Origin: Thioalbus denitrificans
GTDB lineage: Bacteria > Pseudomonadota > Gammaproteobacteria > DSM-26407
Direction of reading: 5' to 3'
Length of the DNA stretch: 64,000 bases
Assembly (NCBI RefSeq): GCF_003337735.1
Contig: NZ_QPJY01000001.1
Location: forward strand, 364,650-428,649
Shown here: positions 26,149 to 36,733 of the stretch, piece after piece
Layout of the letters: every line of letters starts with the position of its first letter
Position numbering within the stretch: the stretch's first letter is position 1
Position numbers and translations under genes: made by a program
The notes under the pieces: model-generated
The model's database searches: none
Told to the model about the DNA's origin: nothing
Seen by the model: the letters and a program-made list of their open reading frames with translations, nothing else

Positions 26149-26829
26149 ATGAGCCTGAAACGCCCGCAGATGGTGCTGCTGGACCTGGACGGTACGCTGG
26201 TGGACAGCGTGCCGGACCTGGCCGCGAGCGTGGACTGGATGATGGGCGAGCTGGGGCTGCCCGCCTGCGGCGAGACGCGGGTGCGCGACTGGGTCGGCAA
26301 CGGGGTGGAGCGGCTGGTGATGCGCGCCCTCACCGGCGAGCTCTGGGCCGATCCGCCGGAAGAGGCGTTCGCGCGCGCCCTGCCGCTGTTCCGCACCGCC
26401 TACACCGAGCACAACGGCCGCCACAGCCGCCTCTTCCCCGGCGTGGCCGGCGGGCTCGAGTACCTGCGCGGGGCGGGCTACCGGCTCGGCTGCGTCACCA
26501 ACAAGGCCGAGGCCTTCACCCTGCCCCTGCTGCGGGCGCTGGGCATCGACGGTTACTTCGGCATCGTGGTCAGCGGCGACACCCTGCCGCAGAAGAAGCC
26601 CGATCCCGCGCCGCTGCTCCACGCCGCCGAACGGCTCGGCGTGGCCCCGGCCCGGGCGCTGATGGTGGGCGACTCGGAGCACGACGTGAAGGCGGCCCGG
26701 GCGGCGGGGTTCCAGGTGGCGTGCGTCAGCTACGGCTACAACCACGGCCGCGACATCGCCACCGCCCAACCGGATGCCGTGGTGGATTCCCTCGAGCAAC
26801 TGCGCACCCTGCTGGAGGCGGCGGCCTGA
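26149..26829 (+). CDS. gph: Phosphoglycolate phosphatase
   Basis: HAD-superfamily hydrolase that removes phosphate from 2-phosphoglycolate, the product of RuBisCO oxygenation. 226 aa with motif I LLDLDGTLVDSVPDL, motif II CVTNKAEAF, motif III QKKPDPAPLLHAAERLG and motif IV MVGDSEHDVKAARAAG. The rpe-gph-trpE order is a known gammaproteobacterial arrangement. The gene is separated from rpe by the repeat element. Confidence 0.95.
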   Translation: MSLKRPQMVLLDLDGTLVDSVPDLAASVDWMMGELGLPACGETRVRDWVGNGVERLVMRALTGELWADPPEEAFARALPLFRTAYTEHNGRHSRLFPGVAGGLEYLRGAGYRLGCVTNKAEAFTLPLLRALGIDGYFGIVVSGDTLPQKKPDPAPLLHAAERLGVAPARALMVGDSEHDVKAARAAGFQVACVSYGYNHGRDIATAQPDAVVDSLEQLRTLLEAAA

Positions 26830-26858
26830 ACATGAACGACCGCACGGAGAGCGCCCCG

Positions 26859-26897
26859 ATGTGGCGCCTGGACAAGCGATGGCGATGGCGTTGCTGA
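26859..26897 (+). CDS. Candidate Trp-rich leader peptide upstream of trpE
   Basis: A short frame starting at the ATG at 26859, eight bases after GGAG, encodes MWRLDKRWRWRC and then stops. Three of 12 residues are Trp. An in-frame ATG at 26832 would make it 21 aa. It ends 42 bases before trpE. The composition is what a trp-operon leader needs. However, I see no Rho-independent terminator between it and trpE, so classical attenuation is not shown. It could act by ribosome stalling or be accidental. Confidence 0.4.
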   Translation: MWRLDKRWRWRC

Positions 26898-26939
26898 CGC
26901 AGTGCCCCTTCGTTCGTCCCCTTTTCCGTGAGGTGAGTC

Positions 26940-28436
<1,497 letters not shown>

Positions 28437-28446
28437 GGGCACGACC

Positions 28447-29028
28447 ATGCTGCTGATGATCGACAACTACGACTCCTTCACCTACAACCTGGTGCAGTAC
28501 TTCGGCGAGCTGGGCGCCCAGGTTCAGGTCTACCGCAACGACCAGATCACGCTGGAGGCGATCGAGGCGCTGGCACCCGCCCACCTGGTCATCTCCCCCG
28601 GCCCCTGCACCCCCCGCGAGGCGGGCATCTCGGTGGCGGCGATCCGCCACTTCGCCGGGCGCATCCCGATCCTGGGGGTCTGCCTGGGGCACCAGAGCAT
28701 CGGCGAGGCCTTCGGCGGCAAAATCGTGCACGCCCGGGAGGTGATGCACGGCAAGACCTCGCTGATCCATCACACCGACACCGGGGTGTTCCACGGCCTC
28801 GACAACCCCTTCGAGGCCACCCGCTACCACTCTCTGGTCATCGAGCGGGCGAGCCTGCCGGAGTGCCTGGAGATCACCGCCTGGACCGCCGATGCGTCCG
28901 GCGCGATGGACGAAATCATGGGGGTCCGCCACCGCGAGCTGCCGGTGCAGGGCGTGCAGTTCCACCCCGAATCCATCCTCACCCGCCACGGCCACGACCT
29001 CCTGCGCAACTTTCTGGAGGGGGTTTGA
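28447..29028 (+). CDS. trpG: Anthranilate synthase component II (glutamine amidotransferase)
   Basis: Hydrolyses glutamine and passes ammonia to TrpE. The 193-aa class I amidotransferase starts [19 protein letters not shown] and has the nucleophile loop [17 protein letters not shown]. The catalytic His-Glu pair lies in [15 protein letters not shown] frequent second role in 4-amino-4-deoxychorismate synthesis (PabA) is possible because no separate pabA is seen. A CACGAAG repeat element separates it from trpD. Confidence 0.96.
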   Translation: MLLMIDNYDSFTYNLVQYFGELGAQVQVYRNDQITLEAIEALAPAHLVISPGPCTPREAGISVAAIRHFAGRIPILGVCLGHQSIGEAFGGKIVHAREVMHGKTSLIHHTDTGVFHGLDNPFEATRYHSLVIERASLPECLEITAWTADASGAMDEIMGVRHRELPVQGVQFHPESILTRHGHDLLRNFLEGV

Positions 29029-29043
29029 GCTGGTCGTTTTCAA

Positions 29044-29190
29044 ATTCTCACCACGAAGGCACGAAGGACGCGAAGATCAAGAAGAAGAACACCATAAGAG
29101 CGCCCATGGCGCTTGGCGGGTTGTCGAAGACAGATGCTGATTTCAGCTATCTTCTGCTTTTCTTCGTGATCTTCGTGACTTCGTGGTGAA
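29044..29190. repeat. CACGAAG-type inverted-arm repeat element
   Basis: The left arm TTCTCACCACGAAGGCACGA and following units (CACGAAGGA, CGCGAAGAT) cover 29044-29082. The inverted right arm TCTTCGTGATCTTCGTGACT starts at 29161 and continues into TCGTGGTGAA. The loop is about 80 bases. It is inserted within the trp gene group, between trpG and trpD. Confidence 0.88.
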
Positions 29191-29216
29191 CCGGTACTGA
29201 TTCAGGGGGAAACAAC

Positions 29217-30245
29217 ATGGACATGCAGGGTGCGATTCGGGCGGTGACCGAGCACCGCAACCTCACCCACGAGGAGATGGTGGAGGTGATGCGCCTCATC
29301 ATGACCGGGGAGGCGACGCCGGCGCAGATCGGCGGGTTCCTCATCGGCCTGCGCATGAAGGGCGAGACGGTGGCCGAGATCGCCGCCGCGGCCCAGGTGA
29401 TGCGCGAACTGGCCACCCGGGTGGCGGTGGACGAGCCGCACCTGGTGGACACCTGCGGGACGGGGGGCGACGCCGCCCACACCTTCAATATCTCCACCAC
29501 CGCCGCCTTCGTGGCCGCCGCCGCCGGGGCGCACGTGGCCAAGCACGGCAACCGCTCCGTCTCCAGCAGCACCGGCAGCGCCGACGTGCTGGAGGCCGGC
29601 GGGGTGCGCCTGGAGCTCTCCCCGGAGCAGGTGGCGGGCGCCATCCACGAGGTGGGGGTCGGCTTCATGTTCGCCCCCATGCACCACGGCGCCATGCGCC
29701 ACGCCATCGGCCCGCGCCGGGAGATGGGGGTGCGCACCCTGTTCAACCTGCTGGGACCGCTGACCAACCCCGCCGGGGCGCCCAACCAGCTGCTGGGCGT
29801 CTTCAGCCGGCAGTGGGTGGAGCCGGTGGCCGAGGTGCTGCACTTCCTCGGCAGCCACCACGTGCTGGTGGTGAATGCCGAGGACGGCCTCGACGAGATC
29901 AGCATCGGCGCCCCCACCTACGTGGCGGAGCTGAAGGACGGGCAGGTCAGCACCTACACCATCACTCCCGAGGAGTTCGGCCTCGAGCGCTCGCCGCTGG
30001 AGGGCATCCGGGTCCACGACGCCGCCGGGAGCCTCGCCATGATGCGCTCGGTGCTGGACAACCAGCCCGGGCCGGCCCGGGATATCGTGGCGCTCAATGC
30101 CGGCGCCGCCGTCTACGTGGCGGGCCTGGCCGGGAGCCTGAAGCAGGGCGTGGAGCTGGCGCTGGCGGCCATCGCCAGCGGCGAGGCCCAGCATCGCCTC
30201 GAGGCGCTGGTGGACTACACCGCGCGCGTGGCGGTCTCCTCATGA
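29217..30245 (+). CDS. trpD: Anthranilate phosphoribosyltransferase
   Basis: Joins anthranilate to PRPP, second step of tryptophan synthesis. 342 aa with the PRPP-binding loop [18 protein letters not shown], then [20 protein letters not shown] and [14 protein letters not shown]. The C-terminal lobe holds [19 protein letters not shown]. The ATG has an AGGGGGAAA ribosome site. Its stop overlaps the trpC start (ATGA), indicating translational coupling. Confidence 0.97.
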   Translation: MDMQGAIRAVTEHRNLTHEEMVEVMRLIMTGEATPAQIGGFLIGLRMKGETVAEIAAAAQVMRELATRVAVDEPHLVDTCGTGGDAAHTFNISTTAAFVAAAAGAHVAKHGNRSVSSSTGSADVLEAGGVRLELSPEQVAGAIHEVGVGFMFAPMHHGAMRHAIGPRREMGVRTLFNLLGPLTNPAGAPNQLLGVFSRQWVEPVAEVLHFLGSHHVLVVNAEDGLDEISIGAPTYVAELKDGQVSTYTITPEEFGLERSPLEGIRVHDAAGSLAMMRSVLDNQPGPARDIVALNAGAAVYVAGLAGSLKQGVELALAAIASGEAQHRLEALVDYTARVAVSS

Positions 30246-31048
30246 GCGGCGACACCCCGGATATCCTGCGCCGGATCCTGGCGCGCAAGGCCGAGGAGGT
30301 GGCGGAGCGCTCCGGGCGCGTCGCCCTGGACGCGCTGCGCGGCCGGGTCGCCGGCGCCCCCGCGGCGAGGGACTTCGTGGGCGCCCTGCGCGGGCGCATC
30401 GCGGCGGGCCAGCCCGGGGTGATCGCCGAGATCAAGAAGGCCTCGCCCAGCAAGGGCGTCCTGCGCGCGGAGTTCCACCCGGCGGAGATCGCCGCCAGCT
30501 ACGCCCGCGGCGGGGCGGCCTGCCTGTCGGTGCTCACCGACGTGGATTTCTTCCAGGGCGCCGACGCCTACCTGCAGGAGGCGCGGGCGGCCTGCGCGCT
30601 GCCGGTGCTGCGCAAGGATTTCATGATCGACCCCTACCAGGTCTACGAGGCGCGGGTGCTGGGGGCCGACTGCATCCTGCTCATCGCCGCCGCCCTGGAC
30701 GATGCACGAATGCACGGCCTTGCGGAGCTGGCCCGGGACCTGGGCATGGCGGTGCTGGTGGAGGTGCACGACGCCGCCGAGCTGGAACGGGCGCTCGCCC
30801 TGGATACGCCCCTGGTGGGCATCAACAACCGCGATCTGCGCACCTTCGAGACCCGGCTGGAAACCACCCTGGAGCTGCTCGATCGCATCCCGGACGACCG
30901 CATCGTGGTCACCGAGAGCGGCATCCTCGACCCCGCCGACGTGGCGCGGATGCGCGAACACGGCGTCAACGCCTTCCTGGTGGGCGAGGCCTTCATGCGC
31001 GCCGAGGACCCGGGCGAGCGCCTGGCGGCGCTGTTCGGGATCGGGTAA
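30242..31048 (+). CDS. trpC: Indole-3-glycerol phosphate synthase
   Basis: Forms indoleglycerol phosphate from CdRP. 268 aa, single-function TrpC of normal length; trpF is not fused and not seen in the window. TIM-barrel motifs are [64 protein letters not shown] and VVTESGIL. It starts four bases inside trpD. Downstream it is bounded by repeat elements. Confidence 0.97.
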   Translation: MSGDTPDILRRILARKAEEVAERSGRVALDALRGRVAGAPAARDFVGALRGRIAAGQPGVIAEIKKASPSKGVLRAEFHPAEIAASYARGGAACLSVLTDVDFFQGADAYLQEARAACALPVLRKDFMIDPYQVYEARVLGADCILLIAAALDDARMHGLAELARDLGMAVLVEVHDAAELERALALDTPLVGINNRDLRTFETRLETTLELLDRIPDDRIVVTESGILDPADVARMREHGVNAFLVGEAFMRAEDPGERLAALFGIG

Positions 31049-31053
31049 GGCCT

Positions 31054-31323
31054 GGAATAGACAGGATTCACAGGATTTACAGGATAAGGACCAAAGGCGA
31101 TTAACCGCAGATTACGCTGATTGTGCAGATTGTTCGTGGAGCTGGAGAGCCGGTTGCCTGAACCTGTATTCTGCCGTTCCGGGCCGAAGGGCGTCTCAGG
31201 GAGGCGGTTCAAAGCGACGCAGCCGCCTGCTGGACCGGCGGCCACGGGGCCAAGCGCGACAAGCGGTTCGGAGGAGCAGTCCGCGACCATGAATCCGGTC
31301 AATCGTGTAAATCCTGTCTATTT
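31054..31323. repeat. ACAGGATT-type inverted-arm element with an inner CGCAGATTA arm
   Basis: The outer left arm AATAGACAGGATTCACAGGA starts at 31055 with three units. The outer right arm (31293-31323) is AATCCGGTCAATCGTGTAAA followed by TCCTGTCTATT. Immediately inside the left arm is a CGCAGATTA-type arm (31102-31131) that lacks an inverted partner. The outer right arm ends five bases before the ATG of the YkgJ-like gene. Confidence 0.82.
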
Positions 31324-31327
31324 CAAT

Positions 31328-31582
31328 ATGAACTGCCGGCCCGGCTGCGCGGCGTGCTGCATCGCGCCTTCCATCTCCTCGCCGATTCCCGGCATGCCCC
31401 AGGGCAAGCCGGCGGGGGTGGCGTGCGTGCAGCTGGACGGGGATCTGCGCTGCCGGCTCTTCGGCCGCCCGGAGCGACCGCGGGTCTGCGGCGGCCTGCG
31501 GCCGTCGGCGGAGATGTGCGGGGAGGATGCGGAAGCCGCCCGGGCGGGCCTGGCGCTGCTGGAGGCGCTGACCGCGCCTTGA
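31328..31582 (+). CDS. YkgJ-family cysteine-cluster protein
   Basis: 84 aa with the YkgJ (UPF0153-type) cysteine pattern: CRPGCAACC near the N-terminus, then [20 protein letters not shown] and EMC further on. These probably ligate a metal ion or cluster; function is unknown. No ribosome site is present because a repeat arm ends five bases upstream of the ATG. It may therefore be translated poorly or as a leaderless message. The short length is usual for this subfamily. Confidence 0.75.
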   Translation: MNCRPGCAACCIAPSISSPIPGMPQGKPAGVACVQLDGDLRCRLFGRPERPRVCGGLRPSAEMCGEDAEAARAGLALLEALTAP

Positions 31583-31585
31583 TGT

Positions 31586-31844
31586 AAATGGACAGGATTT
31601 ACAGGATTGATCTGTTTGACCGCAGATTACGCAGATTCAAGTTAAAGAGCAGGAGAGGCCGTGGTTCAGCCGGGACACCCGGGCCAGGTCACTGGGGGGA
31701 TGGCCCCACCCCTTTCACAGACGCCCGGGGTTGCCACTGCACGTCTACCGTGTCTCCAAATAATCTGCGTAAATCAGCGTAATCTGCGGTTAACAGGTTT
31801 TTTGTTTTTTTCTCCTGTACATCCGGTTAATCCTGTCAATTTAA
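31586..31844. repeat. Nested inverted-arm elements: ACAGGATT outside, CGCAGATTA inside
   Basis: The outer left arm AAATGGACAGGATTTACAGG is at 31586, and the outer right arm TTAATCCTGTCAATTTAA ends at 31844. Inside are the inner left arm GACCGCAGATTACGCAGATT at 31618 and the inner right arm AATCTGCGTAAATCAGCGTA continuing to TCTGCGGTTAA (31793). The layout mirrors 24287-24568 with a different outer family. It fills the gap between the convergent ykgJ-like and crp genes. Confidence 0.88.
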
Positions 31845-31852
31845 CAAAACGA

Positions 31853-32488
31853 TCAACGCGGCTGGAACACCACGATGGTCTTGCCGTGGGCGGTGATGAG
31901 GCCCTGCTCCTCGAGGCTCTTGAGCACCCGGCCCACCATCTCGCGGGAGCAACCCACGATGCGGCCCAGCTCCTGGCGGGTGACGCGGATCTGGATGCCG
32001 TCGGGGTGGGTCATGGCGTCGGGTTCGTGGCACAGGTCGAGCAGGGCGCGGGCCACGCGGCCGGTGACGTCCATGAAGGCCAGGTCGCTCACCTTGCGGC
32101 TGGTGTTGCGCAGGCGCAGGGCCATCTGCGAGGCGAGCTGGAACAGGATCTCCGGGTCGTCGGTCACCAGCTTGCGGAAGTTGCTGTAGCTGATGAGGGC
32201 CACCTCGCAGGCGGTCTTGGCCCGGATCCAGGCGCTGCGGTTGGCCTCTTCCTGGAACAGGCCCATCTCGCCGAAGAAGTCGCCGGGATTGAGGTAGGCG
32301 AGGATGATCTCGCGACCGTTCGGATCCTCGATGAGAACGCTTACCGAACCCTGGAGAATGAAGTAGAGCGTGTCGGGCTTGTCCCCGGCGCGAATGATGG
32401 TGTGCTTCGCCCCGTAGCGCCGACGATGGCAATGGCTGAGAAAACGCTGGATGGCGTTGTCGGCTGGATTGTCGCCCGGTTGCGCCAT
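31853..32488 (-). CDS. crp: cAMP receptor protein (Crp/Vfr)
   Basis: A 211-aa transcription regulator. The N-terminal cyclic-nucleotide domain has [33 protein letters not shown] and the cAMP-contact segment [19 protein letters not shown]. The latter is nearly identical to E. coli CRP and Pseudomonas Vfr. The C-terminal helix-turn-helix is [25 protein letters not shown]. It is divergent from the osmC-like gene, like crp-yhfA in E. coli, and near trpC and speD as vfr is in Pseudomonas. Confidence 0.95.
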   Translation of the reverse strand: MAQPGDNPADNAIQRFLSHCHRRRYGAKHTIIRAGDKPDTLYFILQGSVSVLIEDPNGREIILAYLNPGDFFGEMGLFQEEANRSAWIRAKTACEVALISYSNFRKLVTDDPEILFQLASQMALRLRNTSRKVSDLAFMDVTGRVARALLDLCHEPDAMTHPDGIQIRVTRQELGRIVGCSREMVGRVLKSLEEQGLITAHGKTIVVFQPR

Positions 32489-32617
32489 GTTGTTGTGTCT
32501 CCAAGAGTTGCAATCGACGAGAGTATGCCACAGCCTCGATAGGGGCTTCCATGACTATGGCATGGCGGCAGGATGGCTGTGCTAAGCTTCCGCCTTCTGC
32601 AGGCGGAGGAGAGGATC

Positions 32618-33040
32618 ATGGAGGCGCGGATCAAATGGGTGGAGGGGGCCACCTTCGTGGGCGAGTCCGGCAGCGGGCACGCGGTGGTGATGGACGGTCC
32701 CCCCGACATGGGCGGGCGCAACCTGGGCGTGCGCCCGATGGAGATGGTGCTGCTGGGCATGGGCGGTTGTACCGCCTTCGATGTCGTGCACATCCTGAAA
32801 AAGGCGCGCCAGCCGGTGACCGACTGCGTGGTGGAGCTCAACGCCGATCGGGCCGAGGCCGAGCCCAAGGTCTTCACCCGCATCCATGCCCACTTCATCG
32901 TCACCGGCGCGGGCCTCAAGGAGGCCCAGGTGGCCCGGGCCATCCAGCTCTCGGCCGAAAAGTACTGCTCCGCCTCCATCATGCTCGGCGCCACCGCCGA
33001 GATTACCCACGACTACGAAATCCGCGCCGCGGGCGCCTGA
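32618..33040 (+). CDS. OsmC-family protein
   Basis: 140 aa, OsmC/Ohr fold of the YhfA type. The conserved helix LGMGGCTAFDVVHILKKAR holds the first peroxidatic-type Cys, and AIQLSAEKYCSASIMLGATA holds the second. These two cysteines usually reduce organic hydroperoxides. The ATG at 32618 was chosen for GGAGGAGAGG just upstream; a longer reading from 32573 lacks this. Divergent from crp. Confidence 0.9.
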   Translation: MEARIKWVEGATFVGESGSGHAVVMDGPPDMGGRNLGVRPMEMVLLGMGGCTAFDVVHILKKARQPVTDCVVELNADRAEAEPKVFTRIHAHFIVTGAGLKEAQVARAIQLSAEKYCSASIMLGATAEITHDYEIRAAGA

Positions 33041-33077
33041 GCCCGATGTCGTGGGCCGGCGCCGGGGAGGGAATGGC

Positions 33078-33482
33078 ATGAGCACGCCCCCGGACCATCT
33101 GGGCATGCGCCACCTGGCCCTGCAGGTGCGGGATCTCGCCGCCTGCGAGGCCTTCTACACCGGGCTCCTGCGGCTGCGGGTGGAGTGGCGTCCCGATCCG
33201 GACAACGTCTACCTGACCTCCGGCAACGACAGCCTCGCCCTGCACCGGGTGCCCGACCCGGCCGCACCGCCCGCGGGGCAGCGGCTCGACCATCTCGGTT
33301 TCATCCTCCCCGATCCCGCCGCGGTGGATGCCTGGCACGGGTATCTGCTGGCCCGCGGCGTGAAGATGCGCGCCGGGCCCCGTACCCACCGCGACGGGGC
33401 CCGCAGCTTCTACTGCGAGGACCCGGAAGGGAACGTGGTGCAGATGATTTATCATCCCCCTTTGGCCCCTGATCGTGGATAA
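33078..33482 (+). CDS. VOC-family (glyoxalase-like) protein
   Basis: 134 aa with two beta-alpha-beta-beta-beta halves of the vicinal oxygen chelate fold. The first metal ligand is in GMRHLALQVRDLAACEAFYT. Others follow in RLDHLGFILPDP, and the C-terminal SFYCEDPEGNVVQMIYHPP carries the conserved Glu. The substrate is unknown; a lactoylglutathione lyase role is not established. It follows osmC after 37 bases and is probably co-transcribed. Confidence 0.88.
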   Translation: MSTPPDHLGMRHLALQVRDLAACEAFYTGLLRLRVEWRPDPDNVYLTSGNDSLALHRVPDPAAPPAGQRLDHLGFILPDPAAVDAWHGYLLARGVKMRAGPRTHRDGARSFYCEDPEGNVVQMIYHPPLAPDRG

Positions 33483-33521
33483 TTGCGCCCGCCGGCAGGA
33501 ATTCCCCCTTAGCGGTTGCTG

Positions 33522-33579
33522 GTGTACTGTTTCACTCTTGGAGGGCTCTGAAAGCACCTCCAAGAGTGAAACAGTACAC
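33522..33579. mobile_element. Minimal MITE hairpin with perfect 23-bp stem
   Basis: GTGTACTGTTTCACTCTTGG plus AGG at 33522-33544 is repeated as an exact reverse complement at 33557-33579, leaving a 12-bp loop. The stem matches the terminal repeat of the element at 2893-3165 apart from TT for GC within the repeat. This looks like two ends brought together with the interior lost. It lies between the VOC gene and speD and could also act as a transcription terminator. Confidence 0.8.
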
Positions 33580-33723
33580 TAGTGCAGGGGGAGCGTGCCG
33601 GTACCGATCCTGCGGGTGGGTCAGCCCCCTCGCCGGTAGTGTTTCACCGCAGTCGCGGGGCGGATGGCGTCCAGGGACTTACCGGGCGTTGTTTCAAGGT
33701 CCCTGCATCGGGAGGGTTCGAGG

Positions 33724-34545
33724 TTGGCCAAGACATCCAGAAAGCTGAAGCTCTACGGCTTCAACAATCTGACCAAGTCGCTCAGTTTCAACATCTACGA
33801 CATCTGCTACGCGCCCACGCCCAAGCAGCGGCGCGAGTACATCGAGTACATCGACGAGGTATACAACGCCAAGCGCCTGACCCAGATCCTGACGGATGTG
33901 GCCAACATCATCGGCGCCAACATCCTCAATATCGCCCGCCAGGACTACGAGCCCCAGGGCGCCAGCGTCACCATCCTCATCTCCGAGGAGCCGCTGGCCT
34001 CCGAGCAGCTCTCCAACACCGAGGCGCCGGGACCGATTCCGGAAACCGTGCTGGCGCACCTGGACAAGAGCCACATCACGGTCCACACCTATCCCGAGAG
34101 CCATCCCGAGGACGGCATCAGCACCTTCCGCGCCGATATCGATGTCTCCACCTGCGGACGCATCTCGCCGCTGAAGGCCCTGAACTACCTGATCCACGCC
34201 CTGGAGTCGGATATCGTCTACATGGACTACCGGGTGCGGGGCTTCACCCGGGACATCTCCGGCAAGAAGCACTTCATCGACCACAAGATCAACTCCATCC
34301 AGAACTTCCTGTCCCGGGACACCCGCGACCGGTACCAGATGATCGACACCAACGTCTACCAGGAGAACATCTTCCACACCAAGATGATCCTGAAGGACTT
34401 CGATCTCAACAACTACCTGTTCGGAATGGAGAAGGAGGATCTCTCGGTGCGCGAGGTGCAGCGCATCAAGAAGCTGCTGCGCTGGGAGATGCTGGAGATC
34501 TTCTATGGCCGCAACATGAACAAGCTGCCGAAGTTCATGGATTGA
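33724..34545 (+). CDS. speD: S-adenosylmethionine decarboxylase, E. coli type
   Basis: Makes decarboxylated SAM, the aminopropyl donor for spermidine. About 273 aa. The proenzyme cleaves itself at the Lys-Ser of [16 protein letters not shown], so Ser becomes the pyruvoyl group. Other family blocks are [39 protein letters not shown] and [20 protein letters not shown]. The frame opens further upstream, but the TTG at 33724 ([13 protein letters not shown]) has GGGAGGG about seven bases ahead and fits the family N-terminus. An ATG at 33664 is the alternative. Confidence 0.94.
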   Translation: MAKTSRKLKLYGFNNLTKSLSFNIYDICYAPTPKQRREYIEYIDEVYNAKRLTQILTDVANIIGANILNIARQDYEPQGASVTILISEEPLASEQLSNTEAPGPIPETVLAHLDKSHITVHTYPESHPEDGISTFRADIDVSTCGRISPLKALNYLIHALESDIVYMDYRVRGFTRDISGKKHFIDHKINSIQNFLSRDTRDRYQMIDTNVYQENIFHTKMILKDFDLNNYLFGMEKEDLSVREVQRIKKLLRWEMLEIFYGRNMNKLPKFMD

Positions 34546-34559
34546 ATCCCGCCGGAACG

Positions 34560-34590
34560 AAAAAGCCCGGCCGAGACGGCCGGGCTTTTT
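34560..34590. terminator. Bidirectional Rho-independent terminator
   Basis: A five-A run, the 9-bp stem GCCCGGCCG/CGGCCGGGC with an AGA loop, and a five-T run lie 15 bases after the speD stop. The A run on the other side makes it usable for the convergent DsrE-like gene too. Confidence 0.95.
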
Positions 34591-34608
34591 CATTTTCGCC
34601 GCCGGGCT

Positions 34609-35049
34609 TCAGGGGCGCACGTAGGCGTAGCCCTGCTCCTGCAGCTCCATGATGCGGGTGACCCCCGCGGGAACCACCTTGACCCCTTCGGTGAGCTCCG
34701 GCATCTTGCCGGTCTTCTTCTCGATGCCCTTCATGGTGTTGTTGCAGGCGCTGAAGGTGATGTCCTGCATGGCCAGGCTCTGCACCCGGCCGGACAGTTC
34801 GTTCTCCCGGGTGAGCATGCCGAGGCCGGGGCCGTAGGCGACGATCTCGATCTCCACGTTGTCCATGCCGAGATCCTTCTGCAGGTTCACGGCGTTGTTC
34901 ATCGCGATGGTCTGGGTCTGGGGATCGTCGGTGCTGACCTGGATCACCAGCTTGTGGGGCTTGCCCTCGGCAAAGGCCGGCAGGGCGACAGCCACGGTGA
35001 GCAGGGCGGCGAGAAGCAGGCGGGTTAGGGCGACGCTGTTGCGGGTCAT
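34609..35049 (-). CDS. Periplasmic DsrE-family sulfur-relay-like protein
   Basis: 146 aa. A signal peptide (LLLAALLTVAVALPAFAEG) is followed by a DsrE/F-fold domain: HKLVIQVSTDDPQTQTIAMN, VEIEIVAYGPGLGMLT and the single conserved Cys in FSACNNTMKGIEKK. Cytoplasmic DsrE proteins carry persulfides in sulfur oxidation; this exported form could bind sulfane sulfur or metal in the periplasm. AAGGAGAG precedes the ATG. It shares a terminator with speD. Confidence 0.85.
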   Translation of the reverse strand: MTRNSVALTRLLLAALLTVAVALPAFAEGKPHKLVIQVSTDDPQTQTIAMNNAVNLQKDLGMDNVEIEIVAYGPGLGMLTRENELSGRVQSLAMQDITFSACNNTMKGIEKKTGKMPELTEGVKVVPAGVTRIMELQEQGYAYVRP

Positions 35050-35315
35050 GGTTCAACTCTCCTTCCATCAGGCGGTGGGACCGTTCCGGGCTTCTGTCGG
35101 CGCAGGATAACGGTGGTCAATCGGAAACCGCGTTACCGGCGCCCGGCAAGGGGCGCGGCCACCCGGTCGCCGCTGTCAGTAGACCAGCAAACTCGGTGCC
35201 ATCTTTCCGGGTTTTGCAACCTGTTGATTTGTATTCTTATTGATTTCCGCACCGGGAAGGCGTGCGGCAATCTGCAATAGGCGGAGTTGCAGATTGAAAC
35301 CGCGGGACGGCTGCT

Positions 35316-35960
35316 TCAGAGATGATAGGCGGTGCGGGTCATCACCCTGGAAACCAGCCCCATGAGGCGGCGCACGGGCTCGGGCAGGGGGGCCGCACCG
35401 GCTTCCAGGGCGGTGTCGGCGTGGCGGGCCTCGTCCTCGCGCATCCGTTCCAGGATGGCGCGGCTGCGTCCGTCGCCGGGCGGCAGCTGGGCCAGGTGGT
35501 CGTCGAGGTGCCTCACCACCTGGCGCTCGGTCTCCACCACGAAGCCCAGGCTCCACTTGTCCCCGGCCCAGCCGGCGAAGGCGCCGATGGCCAGCGAGCC
35601 GGCATACCAGGCCGGGTTGAGCCAGCTCTTGTGGCTGCCGAGCTCCGCCAGGCGCTGCTCGCACCAGAGCAGGTGATCGTTCTCCTCCTGCGCCGCCCGC
35701 GCCATCCGGTCGCGGACCCCCGGCAGCCGGGCGGTCAGGGCCTGGCCCTGGTAGAGAGCCTGGGCGCAGACCTCGCCGGCATGGTCGACCCGCATCAGGC
35801 CGGCCGCGTGGCTCCGTTCGCCCTCGGTCAGCTCCGCATCGGGAACGGCGCCGGCGGGATTGGTGCGCTCGGTGGCGCGCGGGCGGCCGAACAGGGTGCG
35901 CAGCCCCTGGTCGAGCTCCATCAGCAGGCGGTCGGGAAAGCTGTAGTGGCGGTGTCTCAT
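35316..35960 (-). CDS. coq7: 3-demethoxyubiquinol 3-hydroxylase (O2-dependent)
   Basis: Diiron monooxygenase for the C6 hydroxylation of the ubiquinone ring. 214 aa. Diiron ligands are visible in [46 protein letters not shown] and [12 protein letters not shown]. Membrane-associating helices include [17 protein letters not shown]. The speD-coq7 closeness resembles Pseudomonas. It needs O2 and so complements the O2-independent UbiTUV set later in the window. Confidence 0.95.
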   Translation of the reverse strand: MRHRHYSFPDRLLMELDQGLRTLFGRPRATERTNPAGAVPDAELTEGERSHAAGLMRVDHAGEVCAQALYQGQALTARLPGVRDRMARAAQEENDHLLWCEQRLAELGSHKSWLNPAWYAGSLAIGAFAGWAGDKWSLGFVVETERQVVRHLDDHLAQLPPGDGRSRAILERMREDEARHADTALEAGAAPLPEPVRRLMGLVSRVMTRTAYHL

Positions 35961-36044
35961 GGCGGCATCGGCGGCGGTTCGGTTTCGGCTTCCGCTCCCG
36001 GAACGTTAACATGCACCCCGGGACGGGCGGACAGGATAGAGAAG

Positions 36045-36452
36045 ATGATAACCCATCTGAGCGTCAGCGCGCGGGGCCAGGGACTGGTGGAGTTCACCGG
36101 CCAGGTGGAGGCGGCCGTGCGCGAATCGGGCATCCGCGAGGGGCTCTGCACCCTGTTCCTGCAGCACACCTCCGCCAGCCTGATCATCCAGGAGAACGCC
36201 GACCCCTCGGCCCGTCGCGATCTCGAGCGCTGGCTCGACCGCCTGGTGCCGGAGGGGGACGCCCTCTACAGCCATACCCTCGAGGGCGCCGACGACATGC
36301 CCGCCCACATCAAGGCCGTCCTCACCGCCGTCAGCCTCTCCATCCCCGTCACCGGCGGCCGCCTGGCGCTCGGCACCTGGCAGGGCGTCTACCTCTGGGA
36401 GCACCGCCACGCCGCCGGCCCGCGCCGGGTGGTGGTGCACATCGGGGAGTGA
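36045..36452 (+). CDS. YjbQ-family protein (secondary thiamine-phosphate synthase)
   Basis: 135 aa of the UPF0047/YjbQ family. Conserved blocks are LFLQHTSASLIIQENADPSA, LEGADDMPAHIKAVLTAVS, GRLALGTWQGVYLWEHR and the C-terminal RRVVVHIG. E. coli YjbQ has weak thiamine-phosphate synthase activity; the physiological role is unclear. The start at ATG 36045 gives MITHLSVSARGQG. Divergent from coq7. Confidence 0.92.
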   Translation: MITHLSVSARGQGLVEFTGQVEAAVRESGIREGLCTLFLQHTSASLIIQENADPSARRDLERWLDRLVPEGDALYSHTLEGADDMPAHIKAVLTAVSLSIPVTGGRLALGTWQGVYLWEHRHAAGPRRVVVHIGE

Positions 36453-36461
36453 GGGCTCGTT

Positions 36462-36716
36462 TGAATAGACAGGATTCACAGGACAAAGGACAAAGACCGG
36501 TTATCCGCAGATTACGCGGATTACGCAGATTAATGGTTTGATGGGCGACGGGCAGGGGAAAGATCCGGGTACGGATCTGTTCATGAGATTGCCCCGTCAG
36601 AAGCGGGGACAGCGGCAGATGCGCTGGTAGAGTTCCGGCGTCACCAGGTGACCCCGGCATGGTCCCGAATAGAGCGTCTTACTTACGTCCTGTTAATCCT
36701 GTAAATCCTGTCTAAA
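36462..36716. repeat. ACAGGATT-type inverted-arm element with an inner CGCAGATTA arm
   Basis: The outer left arm GAATAGACAGGATTCACAGG starts at 36463. The outer right arm TCCTGTTAATCCTGTAAATC, continuing CTGTCTAAAC, ends near 36716. Right after the outer left arm sits a three-unit CGCAGATTA arm (36500-36532) without an inverted partner, the same layout as at 31054-31323. It lies between yjbQ and the convergent moaA. Confidence 0.83.
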
Positions 36717-36733
36717 CAAACGTCTTTCAACAA

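Noticed and set aside
26832-26939. Classical trp attenuator before trpE
   Set aside because: There is a Trp-rich leader frame, but only 42 bases to trpE and no terminator hairpin with a U run, so attenuation of the E. coli type is not claimed.
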